A stretch of 64,000 nt of DNA from Trichoplusia ni. Taxonomy: Eukaryota > Arthropoda > Insecta > Lepidoptera > Noctuidae. Location: assembly GCF_003590095.1 (NCBI RefSeq), contig NC_039482.1:15641657-15705656 (forward strand). The letters run 5' to 3'. The position numbers were made by a program, and so were the translations under genes. The notes beneath the pieces are model-generated. The model made no database searches. It was not told the DNA's origin and saw only the letters and a program-made list of their open reading frames with translations. This document shows, piece after piece, positions 49,047 to 58,575 of this stretch; position 1 is the first letter of the stretch, and every line of letters begins with the position of its first letter.

Positions 49047-49265
49047 TAACAAAGAAAAAACAATGACCTGCTAACCAAATAATGTTCATTCAATGAAATT
49101 TTTAAATACTCCATGACATCCATCCAGAAAATTATTTTTTGTTTGTGCTTATCCAAATGATTTTTGCATGCAGAGTTTTAGGAAACTTTATCACGACAAT
49201 CACGTGTCGTAAGTGAATTCATAACGACAGGAACAACAAGTGTACATTTTACAACACGCACTAGT

Positions 49266-49290
49266 GTACAGTCAGCAACAAAAATATATT
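49266..49290 (+). mobile_element. Solo end of the GTACAGTC TIR element
   Basis: GTACAGTCAGCAACAAAAAT is identical over 20 bases to the left end of the element at 22461. No matching right end was found nearby, so this is a truncated copy. Confidence 0.5.
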
Positions 49291-49348
49291 TATTTATTAA
49301 TTTTATCATTTCATTATATGCAACATATTCTTGTCTTGAGCTGACGCC

Positions 49349-49392
49349 GTTGCGGAAGTGAGATATCCCTCTACGCTGTGTATCTTCTTTTA
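49349..49392. repeat. Hairpin repeat copy 6 (half)
   Basis: GTTGCGGAAGTGAGATATCC, then CTCTACGC and a degraded right arm (TATCTTCTTTT). Only the left half is convincing. Confidence 0.4.
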
Positions 49393-50627
49393 TAATAGTA
49401 ACATCTACTTAAAGCGACAACATTTAAAATATATCTATCTCTTTCTCACACACTGTGCTTGTATACTTCATCATCATCAATCTTGTATCTCTTTTCTAAA
49501 GTAATAATACGTTTGGTGTACTTCCCTAACTTATTTTGCTGTCTGTACTTGTGTACTTCGTCGTTTGAAGCGGTTTTCTTGTACTCGTGAGTAACAAAAT
49601 AACGATATTGTTAGAGTTTCTCGTTCAAGCATTATTGTGGGGTGTTCTACCAAAAGTTTATTGTTCGAAGGGATTTATTTTTCTCTTACACAGGGTGTTA
49701 TAATGTTGTTCGTGTGTAGGGTACTGAATTACCACTTGAATGGGTTGTAGATGTTTCATTGTAATGGTTTATTATTGTTATTTATTATGCTTATTCTCTA
49801 AGTTCAAGAAAGTTTCATTCAAATTGATGTATAAAAAAACTGTTTTAGGCTCAAAGAAAATAATAATGTTGTTAGGTTTCCAAAAAAATAATCAACTTCA
49901 AATCCCAATTATAATCACGTGTCAAACCTCGTGTCCGTTGGTATTGTTAGTATTATGACTAACGAATGACAGAACTGTCACTCGATTTGAGTGTAGATTG
50001 ATTTCATAAAATTTTCGAAATCTTACGAAACATATGTACTTCAACAGATCGTATACTTTATCATTCACTGTAAAGATAACACCAGAATCTACTCACACAA
50101 GAGTAAAACATAATAAACCTAACGCCATAACTCTTTGAACCACTTAAATAATTACAACCCCATCCGGGTGAAATTTAAAAAATCCCCACTCGCTAGCTAG
50201 AGTGTCCTTAACCGGATTTTACCCCGGACACGACACGCCCTCCAGTAAATAATGTGCCGGATATATCTGGGTTAGGACTCGCACAGACACAACCGATCAA
50301 GATGATGTGTTTGATACACGGAAGCTTAACGTACTGGAAAGTAAAAGGTTGTAATGAAGAAGATTTATGTAAAACACACGACGAATTACAATTATTTCTT
50401 TTTTTATATACCTACCATACCATAAAACGATAACTAATCTTTACTTTTATAATTTAACTGTACATGTTTTGTCACTGACCTCCTAACCGCTAAATGTTAG
50501 GCGTATATTGCTAAAGGGCTAGACCGAAATTAATGATTTAAATATAAGTAACTTTTAATAAAATTTTAACAGGCTTCCTTTTTTTTATTCATCCTATTTA
50601 TTACAATAAATTAAACTAAACTAATAT
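49393..50627. other. Non-coding stretch, no gene recognised
   Basis: AT-rich intron. No supported gene or repeat. Confidence 0.4.
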
Positions 50628-50877
50628 TTATATTTTTAAAACTATGTCAATATAAAAAGAAAAATATACATTATTTACAAAGAAAAATGGCAAAATATAG
50701 ACCAGCCTTCTGATCACGTGTAGAGTCGACCAAACGCTTTGCGAGTTCTTTATAAAGAACTCGTGCACCTGGTCCCCATGTCCCGAACGTTTCGACCCCA
50801 AACGGCTCAAAAATATAATTACCAACAAGGTTATTATATTTCCGCCGTGCAAATGCAAACAGGCTTCCTGTTTGCAT
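50628..50877 (-). pseudogene. C-terminal fragment of a retroelement reverse-transcriptase ORF
   Basis: The minus-strand frame 50671-50877 contains RRKYNNLVGNYIFEPFGVET followed by FGTWGPGARVLYKELAKRL and VDSTRDQKAG. The pattern (K/R)-K-Y-x-x-L...(F/V)-x-P-(F/V)-(G/A)-V-E-T-(F/L)-G-x-W-G-P-x-A...L-x-(R/K)-R-(L/I)...(T/S)-x-(D/E)-x-(R/K) is one I recognise from the C-terminal end of retroelement proteins common in invertebrate genomes. The frame then closes early (an overlapping frame continues at 50628-50670), so it is truncated. No reverse-transcriptase catalytic motif is present in the window. Confidence 0.65.
50742..50763. repeat. 22-bp perfect palindrome inside the retroelement fragment
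   Basis: Reads CGAGTTCTTTA and its exact reverse complement without a spacer, lying within the codons for A-R-V-L-Y-K-E-L-A. Possibly a coding coincidence. Confidence 0.6.
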
Positions 50878-50879
50878 TT
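50851..50879. repeat. 13-bp perfect inverted repeat at the upstream edge of the retroelement fragment
   Basis: AAATGCAAACAGG, loop CTT, CCTGTTTGCATTT. It overlaps the first codons of the minus-strand frame and may mark a breakpoint or foldback at the fragment boundary. Confidence 0.6.
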
Positions 50880-52227
50880 AAATACGAATACTGTACAAAA
50901 ATATGTAATAATCCATCCCTGCTGATATCAAATTTGTAGGGGAAGCCCAATTTCCTTTTGTAATAATCGACTTGTTTTCTTGAAGTAAAATCATACTAAT
51001 CATACTCGTATGATATCAGAAACAGATATTTTTAATAAACCAAAAACATTTAAAATTGCCAAACATCGACAACTATTTACTATCAAAAACAATCAACACA
51101 TACTTTTTCAGGTGATTTTTACAGACCCTAACGATACTTACATAACGCGTGGTTCCGCGTATATTTAGCCGTGTAATCGGAAATTATATATTCTGTTTCG
51201 GATGACCTCCCAGTATAAACCAGTTTGCTGTCCATACTATGTGTGTGCTGTGTTTTGTTTACTAATTATACACATACCGTTGTTTTGGAATTCCGATTCG
51301 TGCCTGGTTTTGTAAAGAGATATATGTTTCTGTTGTTTATTGGTTTAATCCCCGGTTGGGCTATTATCTAAATGGTAAAACAATACTATTGACCTAGTGA
51401 CACAGACCTCCCCCTTTATAAAGATTTTTAAGCTTAATCACCACACTGGGTCCTTATTCCAACTAGTCCAATACCAGATTCCAATAGTTGGAGTCCAGGT
51501 TTGCTCTTCAAAATAACGAACCTGCATCCCTTGAATTGAAATAGGTACAAAAGCACTACGACATGTCAAGGTCCAGGTAGCAAATATAACATCTTTCTTT
51601 TGCTGACTGAAGTATCATTATCGACTAGTAGATTGATTTACAATAATCTCATATTGGGTTTACCAGGTAGGTAATAATTCTACAGATTGTTATCTCTAGT
51701 TCGCAAGTCTTTTCTTGTCCTAGTATGGTTAATGCTACTTATTTTTACCCTACTTTGACGTGTCCACGTCAATATCCTTAAAACATTTTGAAAAAAAGAT
51801 TAGGTCTGACTACCTTCCATTTCAAAATCTTTTATTCCTCTATCTAATAGGTGACATTAACGTGTAAAGAATCGCAAGCAAAGTACTAGTAACGCGTAAT
51901 AGCTATAACTTAAATCAAATAACGAATACGAAAGCATTATTCCTCAAGAAAAAGTATGAAATAACACTCGTTTCATACTTTGGAATGGAACTGATTTTTC
52001 TTCAAACTTTCAACATTTTAACATTATGACGAATCGAGTTTTTCTTGGAGTTACAAAATTGCTGGAGTTTTAAAACTATGCGAGAATGAAAACCCGAGGA
52101 ATATCGCTAAAAACTATTTAACTTTATACGAAATGGATTTCATCAATAAAAGTTCCATTTGCAGAGAATTCGCTGAAAGGTTTTGTTTGCAATGGCGGAC
52201 TTTAAATTATTTTATTTTATACTACCT
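50880..52227. other. Non-coding stretch, no gene recognised
   Basis: AT-rich intron. No supported gene or repeat. Confidence 0.4.
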
Positions 52228-52396
52228 GTTGGCCGCGGGTCTGGCCGTTACATATCGACAATGATCCCAAGGATGTGTTAATCTTGGTTATAAACTATCT
52301 GTGTACCAAGTGTCGTGTAAATCTATTCAGTGCTATATGCGTGAAAGAGGAACAAACATCAATACGTAAACACTTTCACTTTTTTAATATTAGTAG
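52228..52396 (-). mobile_element. Decayed Helitron-like element, orientation -
   Basis: Begins CTGTTGGCCGCGGGTCTGGC and contains TTATAAACTATCTGTGTACC, GTGTCGTGTAAATCTATTCA and GCGTGAAAGAGGAACAAACA, ending TTTAATATTAGTAGAGT. This phrase order matches the 18009-18322 copy. Confidence 0.6.
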
Positions 52397-52749
52397 AGTG
52401 TTAATACAGTTGTTATGTATCAGCTAGCACAGTTTTCATGTAAGCAACTCCAAGAAGGTATATCTATCTATGAATTCAGCCTAACGAGGTAAACTGCTTG
52501 ACACAGACCTCCACCAAGATGCACGACGTATTATACCGGAAAAAAGACGTTTCAATTACAAAACCATTTATCAATATACAACTCGCAATAGAACCACCAA
52601 AGTTCAAAGATCAATGGACTGGTTATCCCATAAGTATGCGGATCAGATCGATATTCTAACGATTCATTATAGCGAGGTGACACTCCATGAAAGCACCCGT
52701 CACTCACACGCTACTCGCCGGTAGCACGCTATTTTGAATGTGGATGAGT
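52397..52749. other. Non-coding spacer between repeats
   Basis: No gene. It lies between two Helitron-like relics and ends at a hairpin repeat. Confidence 0.35.
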
Positions 52750-52804
52750 GTTGTGGAAGCGAGATAGAGCATTATATGACCTAGAGCATCATCTCTCTTA
52801 CAAT
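52750..52804. repeat. Hairpin repeat copy 7
   Basis: Left arm GTTGTGGAAGCGAGATAGAG, right arm GAGCATCATCTCTCTTACAA. Left arm intact, right arm mutated. Confidence 0.6.
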
Positions 52805-52834
52805 CAGAACTTTTACCTGAAGTGAGTATTCATT

Positions 52835-52996
52835 ACTAGCTGTTTCGAGCTCCACCCGCAACTTACCGAAAATATTCAAATGGGATTAAAATCGGGTTAT
52901 AAACTGTATATGTACCAAATTTCGTCCAAATCTGACCACTTGCTTTTGCGTGAAAGAGAAACAAACATCCATTCATACTTGTCAATTTTCGTGTTA
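52835..52996 (-). mobile_element. Decayed Helitron-like element, orientation -
   Basis: Begins TTACTAGCTGTTTCGAGCTC, contains GTACCAAATTTCGTCCAAAT and GCGTGAAAGAGAAACAAACA, ending GTGTTAATAATATTA. It is a sister of the copy 600 bp to the left. Confidence 0.6.
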
Positions 52997-53104
52997 ATAA
53001 TATTATTTATTTCATCGATCAAAATAAGTTTTTTGTTCAAGTAGATCGTTTTTCAGACACTTTTAGGTGTTTAAATAATTTATGTTTGCATGGCAAAATA
53101 ATTA

Positions 53105-53265
53105 AAAACGTATCTATTTATTTATTTATTTAATAATTCATGTACACAGATAGACACACAGAGTACAGAAAAGAAGAAAGATAGAACACATAGTACATAG
53201 GCACAGCTTATTTCAACAGAAATTTCTTCCAGCAGGCCCGTTATGGGAGAGTTAGAATAAGAAGA
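53105..53265 (-). mobile_element. Probable LINE 3' untranslated fragment
   Basis: (ATTT)n at the left edge, then CAGAGTACAGAAAAGAAGAA, ACAGCTTATTTCAACAGAAA and TTTCTTCCAGCAGGCCCGTT. The block 'xxxTTTCTTCCAGxxxxCCC' also occurs in the 27084-27260 fragment as ATATCTTCCAGACAACC. No ORF remains. Confidence 0.35.
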
Positions 53266-53346
53266 GATGCAGATAGTGTGTAAAAACAAAAAAGAAAGAA
53301 GCTATAACTAAAAATAATTACTAACATTAACCTAAATACATATGTA

Positions 53347-53377
<31 letters not shown>

Positions 53378-53385
53378 TATATATA
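53347..53385 (+). repeat. AT/AAAT microsatellite
   Basis: About ten AT dinucleotides followed by AAAT/ATAT units. Confidence 0.8.
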
Positions 53386-53936
53386 AATACACTAAATACT
53401 ATATGCGTCTATGATGATAAGGACAGATAATCTATATATTTTACTTTCAATAAATACTGTCATCACCCTTAATAGGTGGACTAAACCTTTAACAATTATT
53501 CACTACTTCTAATGCATTAAGCAACTAAATACGTAATTTATACATTTAATATCTTAAAAACGCCACACTTACAAGTACATACGAAAGAATTCCATAAATC
53601 TTACGAAAACATACCAACGTACATTAACGGCACAAAATAGCACCAAATTACGAGACTGGCGCTTAAAAGGTACCTTTTTATGGCAACAAAAGAGGTCTGA
53701 CTCAAATTCTAGGGGTTTCGTAGAATTGGGGCTGTTTAGCAAGGACCTCACGTGCCAAACGGTTGCTACTGAAATATAAGGGGATTATTCAAAGGGAACT
53801 CGGTTTGCTAGAGCTATGGCCCCGGGGTATTTGATACCTATACACTATTGATAAAGCGGAAAATACTTAATAAATAAGTGAAGTACTTAGTTAAGTACTA
53901 GTCTACAACTCATAATCATTTTGATAACATACGATA
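53386..53936. other. Non-coding stretch, no gene recognised
   Basis: AT-rich. It may include the body of the tRNA-headed SINE at 53937, which points in this direction, but no body motif was recognised. Confidence 0.3.
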
Positions 53937-54000
53937 AGTCTCAAACCTGCGACTCCTGGCTACACACGCCAGTCGCTTTACCAACTAAGCTACCGAGTTC
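53937..54000 (-). mobile_element. tRNA-like SINE head (type 3)
   Basis: On the minus strand, CGGTAGCTTAGTTGGTAAAG contains box A TAGCTTAGTTGG (53981-53992), and box B GGTTTGAGACT (53937-53947) is slightly degenerate. Spacing is tRNA-like. The lack of paired acceptor ends argues for a SINE or pseudo-tRNA rather than a tRNA gene. Confidence 0.5.
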
Positions 54001-54271
54001 ATTGACAAGAATTTGAATTTGTCCATTGCATCGTGACACGTCTTACGGCGTTCGTAATGCACGGTCAAATTCCGTGCAAAGTGCGCGTAATATGGCTATT
54101 ATCCCAAAGGAGAAAACCAAACTCCATAGAAACTTGGGCCTGGCGTTACAGAGCTGGAATTTTGCCATAAATTAGAGAACTTAGAAAGATTTCACGAGTC
54201 CAATTTTCACGTCACTCAACAATGGCCAAATTGGTAAAATCAGACAATGTTTACACTGATTGTTAGTCTTA

Positions 54272-54329
54272 GCGAAACCTCCTTTTTAAAGTGAAACCTC
54301 CTTCTCAAGATCCTTAGTGAAACCTCCTT
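54272..54329 (+). repeat. Three spaced copies of GYGAAACCTCCTT
   Basis: GCGAAACCTCCTT at 54272, GTGAAACCTCCTT at 54291 and at 54317, with spacings of 19 and 26 bases. Confidence 0.7.
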
Positions 54330-54358
54330 CAAAACCTGGGACCTGACAAGCGGTGCGC

Positions 54359-54419
54359 TATAAAGGACGGAGCGCGCTTAGCAACGCTCTCTCTCATGTC
54401 TCTCTCTCACACTCTCTGC
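54359..54419 (+). promoter_or_regulatory. TATA-like box followed by CT (GAGA) repeats
   Basis: TATAAAG at 54359-54365, a GC-rich step (GACGGAGCGCGC), then CTCTCTCTCATGTCTCTCTC on to 54419, i.e. GAGA-factor-type runs on the opposite strand. A possible intronic regulatory element; unproven. Confidence 0.2.
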
Positions 54420-54732
54420 TGTCAGGTGGCATCGCTGGAACATATGGCCGTCTCCTGCGTTGTATTTATTCAACTGTAGCGCTTGCAATCTACCATGATG
54501 AGGTTTAGGTACCTACCTACTTACTTAAAAAGCGATAAACTCAGATTAATATTCGTGAAAACTTCAGCAGAAAACTGTTTACTAGATAAGGCCTACTTAG
54601 ATCAATAATGACATATTTAAACATTGTATTTACTACCAGGGGATTTTTTGATGCTATCTGAAATTACAGTAAACTGAGATTGCAACAATAGGTTTATTAA
54701 AATAAAAACTGTATTATTAAGATCGTTCTTTA

Positions 54733-55167
54733 TTAACCACCTTCGTTAGGATTATCGTAATATAATAATACAGGAATTGTGCAGGAGTAAAATTGGTCCA
54801 TGGTGTGGGCACAGCACCCAACCAATCTTCGAATTTCTATTGTGTTGCAGCGGTCTGTTGCTATTCCACCATTAATGAACTCATGGTACAGTATCCACCA
54901 ATCGTCAGAAGAGCAATATCCAGATCCGGTTTTCCAGCAAAGGTCAGCAGGAATGCAGGCATCCAATATGCAAGCAAGGGTCAGTCAGAAGGCAATCAGT
55001 TTCGGAGTCCAGTATTCGACCAGAGGTTTAATATTGTAATAAATCTCGAGAATTTGAAAAACACATTCACGCGCTCGAAGGTACGAAAAGCGAATGTCAC
55101 TTATGAAAGCACGATGACAATTATCAGACGTTGACATTGGCATTTGACATTTGCTAGTGTAATCCAT
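54733..55167 (-). CDS. Unrecognised cysteine-rich antisense reading frame, probably broken
   Basis: One minus-strand frame runs from an ATG at 55165-55167 to a TAA at 54733-54735, interrupted only by a TGA at 54985-54987. The 84-codon part after the TGA begins with a hydrophobic run (LTLACILDAC, preceded across the stop by KLIAF), which looks like a secretion signal. It continues with DLCWKTGSGYC, a W-W pair, TDRC, VGCC and YSC: eight Cys in 84 residues. The stop codon overlaps an AATAAA, and another AATAAA lies about 35 bases further. I do not recognise the family. It may be a secreted cysteine-rich peptide gene whose true start is a spliced exon elsewhere, a processed pseudogene with a stop in the signal region, or chance. 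Its composition is less AT-rich than its neighbourhood. No intron signals were convincing. Confidence 0.35.
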
Positions 55168-55350
55168 GTGAAATAAATGAATCGATGCGTTAAAATCGAT
55201 TTTTTCAATTATTTATTTCCTTTAATGATTTTTTAATCGTGCTTACATAAACAAGTTATTAGACACCGTATTTTTTATTTTACAATTATTTGAATATAAA
55301 AAAAGGAATTACACTAAAATAAACGCTAAGGCTGATCTATATTTTGCCCA
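55168..55350. other. Non-coding spacer
   Basis: AT-rich; nothing supported. Confidence 0.4.
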
Positions 55351-55392
55351 AAGAATTAGTATTGCCATACAACACTGGCAATACTAATTCTT
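55351..55392. repeat. 17-bp perfect hairpin
   Basis: AAGAATTAGTATTGCCA, loop TACAACAC, TGGCAATACTAATTCTT. Pairing resumes outside a 6-base insertion (GCCC/GGGT), giving about 21 paired bases. Confidence 0.7.
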
Positions 55393-56065
55393 ATTCTTCT
55401 GGGTAAGTTTCCCGATTTTAGCAATGATGAAGATGTCTTTTTTGACGCTTTGTAAATAATGTATATTTTTCATTTTATATTGATATAGTTTTAAAAATAT
55501 AATATCCGATAAATCGATTATATCCTACTATTGTTTAATGCTAGTGTTTGCAAATGAAGTTATGTACAATAAAATAAATACTTTAACGGTTTACAAAGGT
55601 TGTTTTAAATAGAAAAATAGAAATGTACTTTTTTTAGACTTGGCCATTGTAATTGATTCTAAGATTTAAATGGGTAAACAAAGAAAAATAGTAGAATTTT
55701 TTGGTACATATTTCATTTGTGTAACGGCTAGGCCCAGAATCGGGTTTCTCCTTTGTCTTTACTGGTAACAACTGAACGCAGACGAACGTGTCCCCATCAT
55801 TACCGATCTCTCGCTTAACATATTTTGAAAGTAAAACAACACAATTCCACTCTTTACCGTTTATAAATAAAGTCCTCTATAAAATGGTGACGAACTTCGA
55901 ATCGAAACAAAAGAGAAAAGCTTTTAAAACGATTCGTCGCTAAACGTCACCGTAGCGAACCGTGTGACGTCACAGGGCTGTCACTGTGTAAAATTTGTGT
56001 TTAAATTATGATCGAAAATGATTGTTGTGTTTGTGTACATACAGCAAGTTTATGGTCAGCGTCTT
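55393..56065. other. Non-coding stretch, no gene recognised
   Basis: AT-rich; contains the palindrome TGTGACGTCACA at 55963-55974. Confidence 0.4.
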
Positions 56066-56454
56066 ATACACGGTGATTTTTAGTCGTCTTACAAAAGGAG
56101 CCCAGTTCATGTATCCGACGTAAAATACCTCTTGGCGCGATTATTATTTTTTTATCATCAACTAAGACCATAAGTACGACGAAAAATTAAACAAGAGAAA
56201 TCTGAAAATACTCTTAAAAAAAAATAAGGCCACTACCGCCCGCGCCCCTCACCATTGTTACAAGGCTCGGACCGCACTCGCAACAGAGCTGTGCTACTAA
56301 AAAACTACGAATTGCATCATAATATTGAATGAAAATTGCATTTTAAATTTATTCAAATCTCATAAATACTTATTTTTTTATCATGAACGTGTTCTAGTCA
56401 ATGGATACATGAACTGGGCTGCTTTTGTAAGACGACTAAAAAATCACGGTGTAT
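56066..56454. mobile_element. 389-bp DNA element with about 50-bp terminal inverted repeats
   Basis: The left TIR (56066-56116) starts ATACACGGTGATTTTTAGTC and includes GTCTTACAAAAGGAGCCCAG; the right TIR (56403-56454) is its reverse complement with about three differences and one extra base. If the termini are taken as CACGGTG, both flanks show TATA, a possible 4-bp target duplication. The interior has a GC-rich patch (CCACTACCGCCCGCGCCCCT) but no ORF. Non-autonomous; CAC-starting termini would suit a Chapaev/CMC or Transib-type source, which is only an inference. Confidence 0.75.
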
Positions 56455-58277
56455 ATGCATAGCTCGAAGCTTTTTCATTTTACTTTTAGTTACTGCCTTC
56501 TTTAGGATGAAGTTTGTCTAAAAATTTTTTTATAATTTTATAATTTGCCTTTACAACTTAACAGAAGATTTATTGTTGCACTTTATTCAAACAAAATTAT
56601 CGAATGTTTTGCTTGTATAGTTTTGCTGTGATGTTTTAACAGAATATTATGTCTTTAAGTCTACTATAATATTACATTTACGATTGGAATTTCTTCATCC
56701 ACTTGGTTTATTTTCGAAACATAGTCGAAAATAAAACTCTAAGGACTTATTTCCGAAAGCCTGCAACAAGAGAAATAAGTATAAAAAGGAATTCAGTCAA
56801 AAATTAATAAAAAATACCGACATACCTTTAGCACCTTTTTAGCACATAACACTATATATAATAAAAGTAACAATTCTCTCACGTACCAGCCCTAGCGGCG
56901 GTGACAGCTGACAGATGCGGCCTGTCAAAACAATACGCGACGCGACACGTCCATACGACATCACTTATGTATCAACAAATATGTGTCGTACTGGCTGAAC
57001 TGGAAATATCGTCCTTGTTTAGATGTTTCAAAATATCACGGCCGTTTTCTGAATAAAATTAGATGTCAATTATAGAAAATAAACGGGTTACAATAAAAGG
57101 ACCAAATTATTTTCAGAATAAAATTGTCTTCAGCTTTTTTATTTACTGTTCCTGGACCCAAATATTAGAGATGACTTGGGCAAAACTAATCAAAATCCCC
57201 GCTAAAGTGTTAGTCGTACTCGCTGAGGGTAATGTACTTACATACGGGCTAAAGAAAAACAAATCGGTGACAAATAAATTTGTGGGTATACTCTAATATA
57301 TTTGTCACCTATAAAATCGCATAACCGTAACAAGTGCTTAGCCTATAATTTTTTTTAGTATAATTTTTGCTAGCGACAACAGAAAAAATATCATTTGCGC
57401 AAATTTCAACTGTATAACTATCACAGTTCTTATGATACGACGGTGTGTCAGTTACAGCGTTCCGTTTTATCCTATAGATACAGAATTTTAATTACACAGC
57501 ATTAGAATACTTAAAATTTTAAAATGTAGCTCGTATATACGCAGCTTTTGAATTTAAAACATACAAGGATCTATTTAAAATGATAGTGGTAACATTATTT
57601 ACACACGAAATCAATCGTTACAACATTATGTTTATAATATTTCCAGTTTCTGATTTTCACAAGTTATTTACACAAGAATAACGAGAGCTGATTAAATATT
57701 AAACGAACTGTGTATTGAATTATTCTTCTGTGGAATCAACTGAAAAATACACGTTTAATTCGAAAAGTTTATTTATTTTCTTTATTTAATCGTACCTTAT
57801 GGATATTTTATGTAGAATCAATGCTGTTAACATAATAAATTGTGATTATTATATATTTAACGTAGATCATAAATAATTATATTCGATTCAAAGCCTAACA
57901 GTTTAAATATATGTTATGCCACTCCAGCTGAAAGCTGTATAAGAAAGTTGACCAGCATAGCATGTTTGTATTGCAATACTAGCTTAAAATCAAAAGAAAG
58001 TCAGGTTTTCCTGCTTCATTGATTTTTCCGGTCTATGAAGGTGAAAAAACCTAGTACGACCAGAAACGCAGAATTTTCTTTAAAACCGCGTTTAATTACA
58101 TTGTTATAGTTATCAAAACAAATAAATACTCATTAAAGTAATGAACTAACTAGCGTACAATTACATTGTCTAGACTAAATCACTATTACACCGCTATTTG
58201 TCTTGCCCTAGCATTTTCTTTGGTGACACACTGGCGCGCTGAATGTACGACAATTTTCAACGAATGTCAATTGTTTA
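56455..58277. other. Non-coding stretch, no gene recognised
   Basis: AT-rich intron. A 77-codon plus-strand frame at 57063-57296 has no recognisable motif. Confidence 0.35.
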
Positions 58278-58340
58278 CCCGACTGCGTCAAAAAGAGGTA
58301 TCGTTCGAGTGTATGTTTATTTGTTTGGTACTCTCAAGAG
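58278..58340 (+). repeat. Dispersed moth repeat fragment
   Basis: CCGACTGCGTCAAAAAGAGG followed by TATCGTTCGAGTGTATGTTT is a phrase I recognise from a common moth repeat (usually continuing into GTTTG runs). Boundaries uncertain. Confidence 0.45.
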
Positions 58341-58384
58341 TTTTGAATATCTGGCTACACTTTTGACTTATTACTACGAGATAC

Positions 58385-58575
58385 TAGCTGTTTATCAAGC
58401 TGCAAAAACATTACCTTTATTTGACCGTATTCGGTTAAGACGAAGCTTATTAAGTCAAAGTGTCACCTACCTGTACACCAAAATTCTTCGAAATTGGTCG
58501 ACCCGCTTAAACATGAAGCAGTAACAAACATACACATACAAACTGACTCACATGCTATCGCATTAATAATATGAG
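58385..58575 (-). mobile_element. Decayed Helitron-like element, orientation -
   Basis: Begins ACTAGCTGTTTATCAAGCTG, contains CCAAAATTCTTCGAAATTGG and GAAGCAGTAACAAACATACA, ending TCGCATTAATAATATGAGG. The order matches other minus-oriented copies. Confidence 0.5.

Noticed and set aside
58166..58524. Overlapping frames of 66 and 93 codons on the plus strand
   Set aside because: They translate a dispersed repeat fragment and a decayed Helitron-like element, not a gene.
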